Below are positions 31,421 through 44,830 of a stretch of DNA of 64,000 nucleotides, piece after piece; position 1 is the first letter of the stretch, and each line of letters starts with the position of its first letter. Location of the stretch: assembly GCA_027604665.1 (NCBI GenBank), contig JADGIZ010000002.1, positions 1-64,000 on the forward strand, given 5' to 3'. The notes beneath the pieces are model-generated. The model was not told the DNA's origin. It worked only from the letters and a program-made list of their open reading frames with translations, and searched no databases. The position numbers and the translations under genes were made by a program. The stretch is from Polyrhizophydium stewartii. Lineage: Eukaryota > Chytridiomycota > Chytridiomycetes > Rhizophydiales.

Positions 31421-34400
31421 AATGCCCTTTATTATTTATTATTCCGAGTTGATTGAATTTGTGGGTTTGGTTTGCTCCTAATCCCGAATGGAGTTTAGTG
31501 TAACTAACATGTTAGAATAAATAATAATATTGCGATTGCGTCCCATTGGGCCGCATCGCATCGTAATTCGATTTATAGTCTAATATATTGTAAGCTGGTT
31601 CAAATTAATAGTTAATTAAATTGGTCGCGGGGGACCGCCATTGATGGCACCTACGGTCAAAATAATTGGTCCTGGTCCTGCTTTAGTATGGGCAGATTAC
31701 ACGAACGGTATTGTAACTTATCGTCTTAATACAATCTTTTCTTCGATTGCGAGCCTATTTATTATGTTCTGTAGTATTTCTTCTTATTATTATATGCATC
31801 TAGTATTATATTGTTAGGCTCGCTTAATTATAATATACTTAATTAATGTAGAGACATCCTTAATAATTTATATAGAACAATTGGTATGTATTAGTTAAAT
31901 TCGTAAGAGTTATTAATACACTACATAGGTAATTAAATTAAGCAAACAGGATCGATAGTACAAGATACTTGGTATTATTAATTTATATAAGAGATTAAGA
32001 ATAGAAAGAGAAATCCCTTGTAGAACATTTGCGGACTACTTGGAGATTTAACATTGGTTAATTAACACAAGATCTTAGCTGTACATATTACATAACATAT
32101 ATACCATAAGATATTTGTATTAACATATGACATTACATGTTATTGGAGTAGACAATACTTGAATTGAGAGATATAGATATACTTAGAGGACTAATGCCCA
32201 AGAGTTTTAGTTAAACTAAGTCTATAACGAGAAGTAATACTATAATTAATCACAGGGGCAATACAAGATACATAATTATTGATAGTAAAGACTAACCAAC
32301 ATTATTGATGCCTGAAATACTTGATGGCTACCTAACTCTCACCTGGGCCATAACTAATATACCAACTTCGGTGGCTACGCCAATGATTTATTAGGTGGCT
32401 ACTACAAAGATATGACTAATATAAACAAGAAATATTAGGACTCGTTGCAGACAAGACTATGTATCATCTGCTAATACATAACAGATCTAACTAATAATAT
32501 GGTCATCTATTAATCCTAAGTATTTTACTAATACAATAACTCTCACATTTAGTTACAAGGAGACATTTAACCATGGGTCTATTACTTACCTACACCACCA
32601 TGGGTCTATCACTTACCTACACCACTAGGATATACCTAATAATATTTAGAGGTTACATTACTTAACTAGTATGCTACTATAACTATTCCACTAGGGAGAT
32701 TTATGCTGAATCTATTAATAAACTTGACAATATAAATATTAAGACCAACAACCTAGGCTCTAATAAACGTTCTATATGACCTCTAAAATGACAAGATTTT
32801 ATTCCGAAGGGACAATGTCCCTGAGGTCCATTGGAACAATAAATGAGGAAAACTGATATTAATAGATAACAACGTATCTACTCAGCTAATATATGTAAGA
32901 TTGCAGGATAATAGTACCCTTAAATACTCACTTAATTTGACCTCTGGTTGTGTTAGAACAAGAAATATTAGTAGACCAAGTACTCCTCTTTGGTGCTTGT
33001 ATTTAATAGGTAACTGCGTCTTCTACTTATGATAATCAAATTCCTCGTGTTATTATAATATATCAATTAGCTAAAGTATATCTAGATCTAATACATAACA
33101 TAGTATTAATCAGCAATATTTGAGATGATTATTAGTAGTAAACACTACTCTAATTGAGTACAATAGTCTTGGTATAGAATAGCGAGTGGAATGGAACCTA
33201 TGGTAATAGAAGTAGTCGTTAATATTGTACTAGCATTTACTACATAAATTAACAGGATTCCTATCCAAGTAACAATATACAGACCCTATAATGCTTAAAG
33301 TCTCTCTTGGAATATATAAAGTAATAGCAAGTAGTTAGTTATGTCTTATTAATGTACATAGATTTAGACTATTGAAGACACTGATGCCATATATCAAATA
33401 CCTTCATTAGATACATACCCATGGAATGTTTAATAGCTTATAATGAGAAGTAAGATATTAGAGAGAAATACAGTCAACTCATACTAAGATCTAAAATTCT
33501 AAGTACAAAGGTAGTATTGTATATATTCAAGTTAACTAGATAAAGGTTATAAGCTTAGTGACCCGCTATTGTAGCCATTAGGAATCTAGTAGTCATATCT
33601 AAATCCTAAGTAGAATCTAATTATACACCTGATTTAATTCATCCTCAAGGTTTAGAACGTTCAATATCTACCTGAATGACATTGGATTTCCTAAGTATAT
33701 TAACAACATTAAGTTATACAATTAATTAAAGATTTTTTATAGTATAGCGTCATTCAATTTAGAAATCCATTGCGAAGCACCGAATCTAATAAATTGTATA
33801 TGAACAGTAATTGGTTGGCCTTTAATTATTAACACTAAATATACTGATTATAATAAACTATATAACACTTGTAGACTAAAAATGGCCCTGATAACCCACT
33901 TTACTATTATAATATAACTAATCATTAAATCTAATACTATAATTAAGGGAATAAATAAATTGCGATCCTCCGGACCCGCATCGAGAGAGATCAATAACAT
34001 ATCTGTCTATTAAATCATTTATAATAGAATTTACGATACTTTGCCTTTACTAATGCCTTTAGTAATAAATAACATGTAAACTGATTTAAGATAATATCTA
34101 TAGTAATAGAAGAATTAAATTGCGGAGCATCGAGATCGAAGATTAATAACAGTCTAATTTAATAATATATTTATAACTCGAAGACTAATCTGGCCTTCGG
34201 ATAATAACACGAAATATATAATACTAATAATTAAGATCAGGGAGATAGTATAGGATAGACTATAGAAGAGAATTAACTAAAGAGTAAAGATATGTAATTA
34301 ATTTATTACTTATGAAATGATATAGAAGTAGCGATTATGGATAATACAGGATTGATAATGACCTTAAGATGAGCATAATAGACAAGAGAGATAAAAGTTA

Positions 34401-34890
34401 TCGGATATCATATCACTTGTACTTAAGTTACTGTCCCTACCCGCTTCTTAATAATTAGTATGCCTCTCGATTTGGAGATTTGACCGCATCCCAGTTGATC
34501 AATTATTAATTCTAGGGTGTATATTCTATACTATTCATATAAGATATCACTATGTATAATTAAGGATCACCAGTAGCTTAAATCTAAGACTATTCAGGAT
34601 AAAATAACTACCTCTATAGAAATAGTTTAGGGTCATTTTCATCCTAGCTATATAATTTAAGTGTGAATTCTAGTAAGTACTAGCTAATTCTCAGTCTTGG
34701 TGTCAATAGTACGATGGTCCATATCAATTCGACTATAGAAATCTTAACTAGATCTAGTCCATTCCATAAACCCTAGATATCGGGGAAGATAAGGATCAAA
34801 TCTCAAATTCCTATTGAGAGTCTATTGAAAAGGCCTCTACAAGTAATAAAGCCAGGATAGAGGGTATCAAACTAATTAGAAATCGGCCGA
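31421..34890. other. AT-rich intergenic sequence
   Basis: No gene was recognised. It contains a GC hairpin at 31527-31565 (TTGCGATTGCGTCCCATTGG and following), the 27-bp tandem repeat at 32571-32624, and GCGAAGC-type elements at 33769 and 34119. Confidence 0.55.
32571..32624 (+). repeat. 27-bp tandem repeat, two copies
   Basis: CCATGGGTCTATTACTTACC and seven more bases are repeated once with a single T-to-C change. Confidence 0.8.
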
Positions 34891-35341
34891 TTTTAATTTG
34901 GGCTCCGCGCTTGAATTTGATGAACTATTCTGACCACCCGCGTTAGCCGGGCCGGAGGCCCTCCGCGCCACCGCGCCGAGGTGGTTGATAAATGGTTAAT
35001 AGAGAAGTCCAACTTCACCAAGAAGGTCTAACAATAGGTTTAAGGTAAATAGGTCATCATTAATTCCGCAATTCAATATGCAAATGGCTTTCGGGATTGT
35101 AGTTATAATAGAGAAGCGGTTGATAGCCAAACAACAATAGAGTGTAGATAAGCTCGCTCCGGTTCAACCAGGGAGCCACCCAAGGGGTGGCCCCAGAAAC
35201 CTCAAAAGAGGAAATTGCAAAGACTACCCTACCTACGGTTGGGCTCTTAACTATTTTGGTATATACAAAAACTCAGTTTTATATGATTTACTCTGTCGAG
35301 GGATTAGACCTATAGATTTTATAAACCAATCGTGTAATAGT
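34891..35341. other. Intergenic GC clusters
   Basis: A GC-rich palindromic cluster at 34937-34986 (CACCCGCGTTAGCCGGGCCG and following) ends in CACCGCGCCGAGGTGG. A GCCACCC/GGGGTGGC hairpin is near 35175. No gene seen. Confidence 0.5.
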
Positions 35342-36219
35342 CTTCTGCTAATTGTTATCTACTACAAATACACCTAATTGACTTAATATAAACTTTAGTT
35401 TAAGTCGCGGCGGTCGCGACGTAGGGCGAAGCCCGGTCGCTCCGAACTAATAAAAAACTATACTGAGCTGCGACGTAGGAGCCTTTACAAGGCACCAGTA
35501 CCAGAGGTACGGGGCCCCCTGTACGGGGGGCCCCCCGGTGCTTAAGCACCGGGCCGATTTGCATGCTTCATCGGCGACGTCACGACCGCTCCGCTGCGAT
35601 TATTATTATATCGCGAAGCTACTCTGATTCATTAAAGAGAATAACTTACAATTGGCCGGAGGGAGAATTCGTGCGACACACTGAATTATCAGCAGATTGG
35701 CGCGACTAGTCGCGCTCATCGCCCCTCCGGGCCGATTTCTAGAAGTTCTAGGAGAGAAAGAGGTCAAATGAGCCCCCCATCTTCTGCTAATTGTTATCTA
35801 CTACAAATACACCTAATTGACTTAATATAAACTTTAGTTTAAGTCGCGGCGGTCGCGACGTAGGGCGAAGCCCGGTCGCTCCGAACTAATAAAAAACTAT
35901 ACTGAGCTGCGACGTAGGAGCCTTTACAAGGCACCAGTACCAGAGGTACGGGGCCCCCTGTACGGGGGGCCCCCCGGTGCTTAAGCACCGGGCCGATTTG
36001 CATGCTTCATCGGCGACGTCACGACCGCTCCGCTGCGATTATTATTATATCGCGAAGCTACTCTGATTCATTAAAGAGAATAACTTACAATTGGCCGGAG
36101 GGAGAATTCGTGCGACACACTGAATTATCAGCAGATTGGCGCGACTAGTCGCGCTCATCGCCCCTCCGGGCCGATTTCTAGAAGTTCTAGGAGAGAAAGA
36201 GGTCAAATGAGCCCCCCAT
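35342..36219 (+). repeat. Exact 439-bp tandem duplication with GC cluster
   Basis: Copy 1 is 35342-35780 and copy 2 is 35781-36219. I see no difference between them, so the event is recent (or an assembly artefact). Each copy holds a GC cluster (from GTCGCGGCGGTCGCGACGTA to CACGACCGCTCCGCTGCGAT) with several nested palindromes, and a second one (GATTGGCGCGACTAGTCGCG) that recurs at about 36793. Confidence 0.85.
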
Positions 36220-37690
36220 CGATCTAATGAAGCGGCTAGCCGAGCGCTCCCTGCGATTAAAAGGTGGCAATTATTGCAAAACCTTAAGCGTAGTCCACCG
36301 TAAGCATATTAGGAATAGTCCATATAATTCTTAGTATATTAAGCAGTCAATAGGACCGCCTCGACCCTCGTGACCCAATACGAGTAGGTTGTAATTTGAG
36401 CAATACCAGTAGTTAGTATTTATCTTCAATTACAGCATTATAATCAGAAATTGAGGTTTGAACTGGAATAGATCAGATATAACAGTCTAGATTGGTATTA
36501 CCTGCTTTAGAGACTTGAACTCTTCATGATTATGCTCCATAAAACTTAGATATCTAGAGGTAATCAACTTGTAATAATTGGGTAATCTACATCCAAATTC
36601 CATTCAAGAGTTAATTTGCAATGGTACTATCTTTAGTCTCTAATCTGATAACTCATAATAATAATCTAGTCATCAACCTGTAATAGTACTAACATGTCTA
36701 AGGTCAACTCGGCCGAAGGGCGAGTTCCCGCGGACGCGGCAACTCTAATATAAAGTCATAATCAAATCTTGTTCTTGTTAACTTTCTAATTAGATTGGCG
36801 CGACTAGTCGCGCTAATCGCCCCTCCGGGCCGATTTGCAGATTTTCTCAATTTGGGGAGCACTCTCCTTTATACACCATCTAATCCCTACAGGGGTGTCA
36901 AATAATGTAATTAGATGTATTATGTTGCGGCCTCCCCCTCGTAACACTCGATTTATAGATGGTCAGACAGGGATGGAGGGACTAGATTAGGTAATTGGTA
37001 TTTATTAGTCAGCTAGCTCCTCTCTGATGATTTACCGAAGGCTCAATCTGAGAAAGGGCCGGCTTATGTGAATCACGCCTAGCTGACGGGTCGAATCAAT
37101 CAGACTAAGACAACTACCAAATCTGGAAATTAGCCTAGATATCCTTTTATTCTGCTCGGAATAGTAGTTCGATTAGAATTGCCTAGTAAGCATGTATAGG
37201 TACGCTAGCTATATATATCGTTTATTGTATGCAGGCTCTATGTTGGATAATTTAATACAATAGGAGGCCAAAGGCCCCTTACAATTTGAGGTTTGCCTTA
37301 ATTATTTATCTTACATTCTTATACTCTTATATATTAGCTATTATGGGTACTACCGTTAATCTAATCTTGTAAATTCAATGTCGCCTACTTCATGCTACGA
37401 GGTTTAATTAACTATTTATCCTTAGCATAGCTGTCGTCTAGCTGGGCTCCGTAATAATATTCTTATGTTATTTATTACTTTTATCGTTTACTTATTAGTT
37501 GCTTATATAGTATGTAGTAATTGTTACAAAATATTTTAATAGATAGACAGCTAATAGTGTTTGCAATATGAGACGCACGTGTACATGTGTCATATCGTAT
37601 ATTAAAAAGCGTAGCTACATCATAGGGGACACGTGCGTGATTTCCTATAATAATATATATAATAGACCTCTATTAATTAGGATAAATAGT
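36220..37690. other. Intergenic sequence
   Basis: No gene seen. It contains a double hairpin (36706-36745), a GCGCGACTAGTCGCGC palindrome followed by CCCCTCCGGGCCGATTT (36796-36833, also in the 439-bp repeat) and an ATTAGATGG motif on the minus strand (36863-36884). ATTGCAATATGAGACGC- and TGTGTCATATCG-type inverted text lies near 37560-37595. Confidence 0.5.
36706..36745 (+). repeat. Bistable double hairpin, copy D2
   Basis: AACTC (36706-36710), GAGTT (36722-36726) and AACTC (36741-36745) are the three strands. The second hairpin core is CCGC-GGAC-GCGG. The middle strand pairs perfectly with either outer strand. Confidence 0.65.
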
Positions 37691-37786
37691 AAATGTGTGA
37701 GGTAAATGAGATATGATCGTGGGACAAGCCTGATTACAGAGGGGCTAAACCAGATAGACAATTATATTGATGGTCTTTCAACTAAT

Positions 37787-37824
37787 GATCGTGGAGGTGA
37801 ACGCGGGGCGGGCACGTCCACCTC
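37787..37824 (+). repeat. 38-nt GTGGA hairpin element, copy 1
   Basis: GATCGTGGAGGTGAACGC, three loop bases, GCGGGCACGTCCACCTC. Stem segments GTGGA/TCCAC, GTG/CAC and CGC/GCG are separated by a G-G mismatch and an AA/GG internal loop. The copy at 60712-60749 differs only in the loop (ACC for GGG). Confidence 0.6.
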
Positions 37825-38050
37825 AAAACAATCTGACCAAGACCCTAAAAATCAATTGAGGTGTTAATGACTTTAGTAACCCCTTTTGGAAAGGGGGTTC
37901 TAATAAATGGAACGTTATGAAAAGAACTTTAGGTTTGACGCACTTTTTTGTTGATTCAGCCGTTTTACTAAATTGATCGGGCGGAGCCCTAACAAACCAA
38001 GGCAATTTTGCAATTGCTTAATGAATGAAATGAATCAATCTAATAGATTT

Positions 38051-38136
38051 GGAGCCGCGACTAGCCTCAGAAGAGCTTCTGAGGCGACGTCACGACCGTG
38101 GCCGATCTTCGATCTACGCCACGCACGCACCGTCCG
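38051..38136 (+). repeat. GC cluster with GCCTCAGAAG/CTTCTGAGGC stem
   Basis: GCCTCAGAAG-AG-CTTCTGAGGC is followed by GACGTCACGACCGTGGCC and CTACGCCACGC. The stem is identical at 50898 but reads GCCTCATAAG-AG-CTTATGAGGC at 49258, a paired change. Confidence 0.65.
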
Positions 38137-40667
38137 ATAATCTAGGCTTTCATAGTCATCTCAGGTTATCATCCTTGTTATCACCATATTACTTGAATAA
38201 AGGGTTCTATACTATCATATATATAGAGAGTTATCAAGAACAGCTGTTGACCCGAATTTGGAGAGTATCATCTGATGAACTAGCCGCAGCGGAGCAGCTC
38301 AGGATTTAATTTGTAAACAATATTATGCACTCTCAATATAGAAGCCAATAGATGGTGATCGACAATTAAACTCGCAATTAGATCGGGAAGTCATCTATGG
38401 AGGTTGATGATGAAGTCTGATCATTGTAAAATAAAAAGCCAAGCGACTAGCCCCTTGACGGGGCGCTTGGCTCAGCGATTCGGCTCTCTAGATCCACTCT
38501 CAGAAGTTGTATCTTGGAGCGGCATCCGCCGCTCTTTTTAATATAATTGTAATTCAGGAGCCCTCTAGTCTAGAAAAAGGCTCCTTAATTTAATAATCAC
38601 GCTCAAACGCCGCGAGGCGGCTCATCTTTGATTAGCTGCAACTCCTAGTTATGCCCAGTCAAAGTTAAGATAGAAAGTCCATCTAATTTACTAATTATTT
38701 GACCAGAGCTGTTTTCAATCCGGATAGAGAGTTCCTAAATACTGGTAACATATTGCGTATTCACATGGAGTTGTTTATGGTACACCAGAGGAACCAGTAC
38801 TTAATTAGATGTGTAGCTACTTGTCTGAATCATGAGGTACTATGTTATTCATTATGAAGCAACCAGAGGTTGCTCAGATTATATGACCATCGACGAAGTC
38901 GATCATTATTGGAGCTCCTACGCCACACCTAGCGGTTCTTTTTGTAACTAGGTGGCTAAAGGATATTCACAACTTAGTTGTTAAACAATTAAAAGGGAGA
39001 AAGGACACATCTTAGATGTGCTAGGAATATAACGCAGATTAGTGAAACTAATGAGTAATAATACCTTTGGAATAAATTAAATGCTTCAACCCTCTGGTCA
39101 ATTTAGCTTTCTCACTTTGTCGTCTGCTACGCTTATTTTATCTATTCTTATCTTTTTGGCACCTTCATTAGCATCTTAGGCAGAATAAGGCTTCTAATTA
39201 GACCAACAATCCTCAATGCAGAAGTTCTAGCCACTTAAGAGTTTAGGTAAAATCTCTGTGCCCTATCTGGGTAGACTTTTGATTTGATGATGGTTTCTAC
39301 ACACAGTCTGACCATCTCTGGTATGATCTGTCCAATTACACAAGAGAGGAAAGAGAACTATTTGGAACCGCTGCGATTAAGATAGTTTAGAGAGATAGCT
39401 TTTGATGTAGATAACCGTCATAGATAATAGCTAAACCAACCGTCACGTAGCTTATAGATGAAGACCAACTCTCAATCTCACAACCTAAGGTTGTAGCGAT
39501 TCATAATAGCCGTTAGAAGTCTAAACTACTAAGATCAAACTAGAACTCCTATCTTCTCTTACCCTAGAAATTGTCATGTGTATTATTAAAAATGTAGTTT
39601 ATTTAGGGGTAAGCTAAAGTTGAAGCCCAACCTAGCCGCGTGGGCGGCGTTTCACGAGGTTGGTTAATAATAACTTATTTCAATGAATCGTTTTCTTCAA
39701 CTTGATCGTGAACTCCTCCTAGGCTCACTGCTTTAATCAAAGATGCACTCTAGGATGGACATATACAAGTTCTTGCTCAGGATTGGAGCGACTCCTAGCG
39801 ACCTTTTGGGGATAATTCTTTGTGACTACTGAATGTAGTTGGTCAAAGTACAATTTGAGCATCGGGGCCATTTTAATCGATCTAAGCCTTTAGCTCGATC
39901 CATTTCACGAAATATCATCTCAAATTCTGATCAGCCTATTATTGAATAATGTTGTAATATAAAGTCTTGATCATCTATAATGGTATGATCGGAAAATACT
40001 TTTAACCTATACTATCTCCAACGGCTACAAGTGGTCTATCATAACTAATTAAATGACAGGCTAAGGTTTCACAAGATAAGAATAACTAACATATTGGAGC
40101 TACCTTAGATTGCTTGAGGCTACTTCGCGTGATTTGATCAAATTGCTCTTCACTATATAAGCTAAAGGGTTAATTTACCTGTTTAACTGAGTTGACAAAT
40201 GATTTATCAAGTAACCTGGGCAATTAGACATCTAGGTAATCTTCTATGTGTAGCTTGATCGCGTAGCAATAAACTCAGTTGAGGGATAAGCTCTAGAACT
40301 CTTAATAGACCACCCACCGAAGGTGGGTGGGGAGTAGATCCGCTCGCACCAGAGGTGCGCGCGTGATGATTTTGGAAAATCCGGAATCGACTGTAGGTCG
40401 ATGATCTTAATGGTCTCTTTAAGCTATCCATGAACGCAGGGGCTGAATACGAACTTGCATGTATTTAATGACAGAATATTCTTTTTATTACCTTTTGGCA
40501 ACCATTTTTATTACTCAATTGATTATACGTAATTAGACACGATCAATCACGACAAACCTACCAACCAATTGAAGTTAACCTTGAAAGCAATGTAGTCGAT
40601 TAATTGATAATCAACATATTTATAGAAGACTACAATATCCTTAGAGCTTTATCTGTAGTTTTGGAAG

Positions 40668-40707
40668 AACCCGATCAGAGATCGGGTTCCCGCATCCGCG
40701 GTAATCC
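40668..40707 (+). repeat. Bistable double hairpin, copy D3
   Basis: AACCCGATC/GATCGGGTT, then CCGC-ATCC-GCGG, then AATCC. GGGTT can pair with AACCC upstream or AATCC downstream (one G-T). Confidence 0.6.
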
Positions 40708-42099
40708 TCCTTGATTAATTCACAGATGTCAGTTACGAGGACTGCTATCGAGTATAACGATCACTTTGGCTTTGGGAGTTACTTTAGTAACTTAGAACAA
40801 CTAAAATAGGTCACTAGGAATCAAGGTACAACAATTAATTTCAGACCTTTATTAACTTTTCTGGTACTTAATTTAACACCATGGACTTTCTAAAATAAAC
40901 CAATAAAAGGTTGTCCTATCTACAGCTCAAAATGAGCGGACCGAGATTCGTATCATTCGGCTAGCTCATTCAAATTATTAGGATGCTATTGCTAGCTCAT
41001 TAAAACTATAAAGAATAGAGACTCGCAAATCTAAGATAATTGCTAAAACTAGTTAAGTGGGCTCTATCAATAATTATAAAGTACTATAACAATCTAGCTA
41101 TAGTGATAAATAATATAAATGGTCGAACCTCTGGTTCGATTAAAGGGTTACTAAAATGTGTTGAAATAATCTAGTAATTGAAGCGGCTTCGCAATTAAAG
41201 TTTGGGAGTTTAATTAAATATCTTTTTCAAATAGGACGAATGCAGCGAATTTAGAGGATGTCACTAATACTATATCTTATTAGTTAAATATACCAGTAGG
41301 TTAATTGCTATATTAGAAACAAAGTTACTTGAGTAACTGATCCAAATGAAATGGGTTCTAAATATGTAACAATCGATGAAATCGATCGACCCTTAAAGAG
41401 AAATAGGTACCATAAAAATAAGTCTAGAGCCAAAGTCGAGCAACAGAAATTATTGATCTCACTAATAATTTAGTCATATGAAGATTACTCGGTGGATTTG
41501 GGGTTGGCTACTACCCAATTGATTTGAAACACCTTGTTCTATTCAATACAACGTTCAACTACTTCATCTTAAGAAATATTTCAGTATATTGTTGATAAAT
41601 GGAATAATAGTGGTTTCTAATCTTGGCTTTCGTATAGGATCGATCTATAAGATCGACATGTTTGTAAATAGCAATAGGAGTGGAGGGCGAAGCCTAAATT
41701 GATAATAAACTAAATTGAAGCCTCCTATCTAGGCCTATAGAAGAGACAAACTAGCAAATGGTTGTAATAACATTTGGATAAAACTAAAATAGGTGAGACT
41801 TCATCGATGAAAGTTCTTCAATAACCTCTCATCTTGCAAAATCTGCTGTTCTTTGCATTAGATGGGGTTTTATAAGATATCTCACCCCTAAAATAAATGA
41901 GTCGCGTCCGCTGCGTCATTGATTGTAACCTGGTCAGTTGTTTTCTGTCCTTTTCTATCGGGGGTGGCAAAAATAATTCAATATTATCTCCTATCAAAAT
42001 ACCATCTATTCCTAAAATCACCTAATAAATAAGTATCAATGCTGCTCACAATTTCAATTTGCTCAAATCAGCCAATTGTTTCCTGATCATATCATATCA

Positions 42100-42122
42100 C
42101 TCCCCTATATTCACCATCTATT
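42100..42122 (-). promoter_or_regulatory. Dispersed ATTAGATGG motif
   Basis: On the minus strand it reads AATAGATGGTGAATATAGGG followed by GAG, close to the copy at 981-1003. Confidence 0.3.
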
Positions 42123-42677
42123 CTGAAAATTGAGTAAATAAAACAACCTATTGCGATTCTTGTTAGGGTTTCAGCTCTGCAGCGGCTAGCCCCCTATCAT
42201 TAAGCCATCTAATAAAGACCTAGGTGGTGCCTCGAATAGTAGGAGCAACGGAGCTCCCAAATGGGTTTGATGCTATGATCCGATACAATGTCGGTCAATA
42301 GTAAATAGAATAGCTCTAGTTCTGAATCCATAGACCTAAGCAAGCCCAACCCTGCTCGGATATTTAAGTTATAAAAAAAATATGGATTACTATAATTTAT
42401 CGCCCCTTACTCCTAGTCTTGCCATCAATATATTATCCCGATATCTAATAAGAACGCCGACCTGGGTAGGGTTAAGCCAGGTAATATTATCTTAGTTATT
42501 TTATTTGACATATAAACTTATTATTAACCCCTGCTTCCGAATTCTTCGTTATCCTTTACCCCCCTTATATATTCTTTATTAAAGAGACTAACTATGCTAA
42601 ATCGATAATTAACAATCGGTCTTTTTATTAGCTTGATAAGAACAAATGCTTGTATAAATAGGAATTAATTTATCGAC

Positions 42678-42710
42678 CTGGTACCGCTACGGGTGATCAT
42701 GGAGCAAATT
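42678..42710 (+). repeat. Deleted remnant of the TGATCACCG-bounded element
   Basis: GGTACCGCTA is joined directly to CGGGTGATCATGGAG. The full element at 51852-51942 has about 40 nt between these parts, so this looks like an internal-deletion derivative. Confidence 0.45.
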
Positions 42711-44503
42711 ATATATAAGCCACCTACTCTTCTTATCCTATAACAATTACCCTAGAAGCATATCTCTACTCATCCAGGATCAAGCTAGATAAGTTATGAC
42801 GGCAACCTAAGCGATTCTAAATTAATCACGGACATTGCTTTTATAATAAAGACTGTAAGCTCGCCAAGAAATTCACAAGATAGAATTATCATAGATGTCT
42901 AATCCATAATATGGTAACCATTCGATATAACCTAAGTCTATTTCATCTGCTGTTTTAAATATCCCCTTAATGGGTCTAAACGGTTTCAACATCTATATCG
43001 GGTAACATTGCTAAAGAGTACCCCCCCTACACTCAATATGCATGCTCTTTCTAACCTTTGCTTAGCTATAGCTTATAATCTATTTACCATTATGAGACCT
43101 AATCATTATATCTATTTATCCTTAACTAGAGTTTATATTGTTTGCTCTTGATAAGCTATTCTCTTATCACCCTAATGATCAATATTCTAGTCGCTTATCC
43201 TAACTTAGGGATACTCTCTTTACTTATCATATTTTATGTCAATTTTGCAAATCGTCTAACCCATTCTCGCCTTTTTCCTGTTTCTTCATTTCCCTCTCTT
43301 TATTAGATGGCTTAATGATAGAGATGTCTACATCTGGTCAAATTAAGATAGACAGAAAACCGATGAAGTGATAAATAACTCACTTCCCTTGATAGACCAT
43401 CTATTAAGAAAATAGACCAAATAAGGAGGAGCGTAGCAGGAAATAGAAATCAAGCAAAGATAATCTTCTAATAGTAATTTATAGGGAGGGAAGATATTAT
43501 TACTAATTGAATCAAACTAAAGAGATATCCATAAATAATATGACTATTCTAATTTTTACTTCTTTCCTATTTTATTAAGTGTAGATTACTTACTATAAGG
43601 CCTCTATTATTAAAGAATTTAGAAAAGTAGAGAAATAGCTCCTCTAGACATATATCCTAAACCAATCTAGATTAGATTCTTATATTAAACTTACCAAGGA
43701 AACAGCGTGGATACTAAATAAAATCTTGGTAGGTTACTTTTAAATAGAAAACCCTAAATTATTGATAGATTCTCTAACATACAAATTATTGTTTGTTTAC
43801 TTGAGATTGGATAAACCTAAAGAGGTTAAATATGATAATTTGGTCCCAATGAAACTGGGTGGATCCTATTTATATAAAAATTAGTTTACCCTCATATTTT
43901 ATAGGTCTCAATCAATTATTAACTCTTTCTCTTAGTTTATTCGTGTTTTATATTGTATAATGGATATACCTTAGATTATAATAAGTCCAAGGATATAAAG
44001 TAGAAAAGAAACCTTGGTTGATCAGATTTGTGGAGCTTAGTTATAATCAATAATACCGACTCCTTAACCGATTATATATCTCTTTCTCATGTACATTAAT
44101 AAATCTTTTTATATAGAGAAATATATAGGTCCTTTAATTCTTATCTTCTGGTCGGTTGTACCTCCAATAAAAATTCTGATACTTGAGCGGCTTCGCGATT
44201 TACCTATTTGATGTTCCTCCTCGTTGGGTTCCTATACTATATTTATCTCTAATCTACTTGTATCTTATAAATTCCTTTGGTCCAAATCTAGAACATATAG
44301 TTAAACCGACCTATCTAAGGAGATTCTAAATTGTTCCGGGAGGAAAGTTAGAGCAATAAAATATATAATTACTCGGTTCTCTACACATCCTCTGGATCTT
44401 CTCTAATTAAAATTCTATAGGTTCTTAAACCTTACATTGCACATATCTCTGAGATTTAATTATTATCTCATCGGGGCTACCTCCAGCTTCTCAACTTTAC
44501 ATG

Positions 44504-44583
44504 ATCAGCCGGTGTCTTGGTACGTATCGTCGCACTCGTCAAGCTCGTTTGACTCACTTTTGGGGGGAGACACCCCGGCTGAT
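44504..44583 (-). repeat. Stem-bounded junction element, copy S4
   Basis: On the minus strand the outer stem is ATCAGCCGGGGTGTCT with AGACACCGGCTGAT. Inside are CCCCCCAAAAGTGAG, an inner stem GTCAA/TTGAC, and GAGTGCGACGATACGTA. Both stems differ in sequence from S2 and S5, yet the junction strands are the same. Confidence 0.65.
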
Positions 44584-44606
44584 TTCCGCGCCGCTAATCG
44601 ATCTTC

Positions 44607-44630
44607 ATTTAGATGGTGTATAGAGGGTAA
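44607..44630 (+). promoter_or_regulatory. Dispersed ATTAGATGG motif
   Basis: ATTTAGATGGTGTATAGAGG lies 24 nt after element S4. Confidence 0.3.
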
Positions 44631-44830
44631 GCCAGAGAGAGCTACACCGTAGCGGGAGTTATGATGAAAGCTGATCAGAATTATTTGATCTAATAATTAG
44701 AACTTGTGGGTTTTTCAATAGATACCATGGTCAGGGGGGTAACCCCCCAGACCCAGCCACCTCACTTTTGCTCATTTGATCGATTTTGTTCAAATCTCAG
44801 ACTTTTGGGAGCGACGTCGCTACCGCGTAG

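Larger units (their letters stand above)
37825..44503. other. Intergenic sequence with GC clusters and short perfect hairpins
   Basis: No gene was recognised. Frames at 37823-38005, 38049-38309, 40207-40431 and 41818-42021 overlap repeats. There are many short perfect hairpins, for example AGCAACCAGAGGTTGCT (38863), CATCGACGAAGTCGATCA (38888), AGGTGGGTGG with its partner (40310-40332) and TCGAACCTCTGGTTCGA (41126). ATGAAAAGAACTTT at 37916 recalls rnl domain I but lacks its neighbours. Confidence 0.5.

Noticed and set aside
37893..37940. ATGAAAAGAACTTT resembling rnl domain I (GGCGAAAAGAACC)
   Set aside because: None of the neighbouring conserved strings (GTGAGGGAAAG, GAACCTGAAAC) is present.
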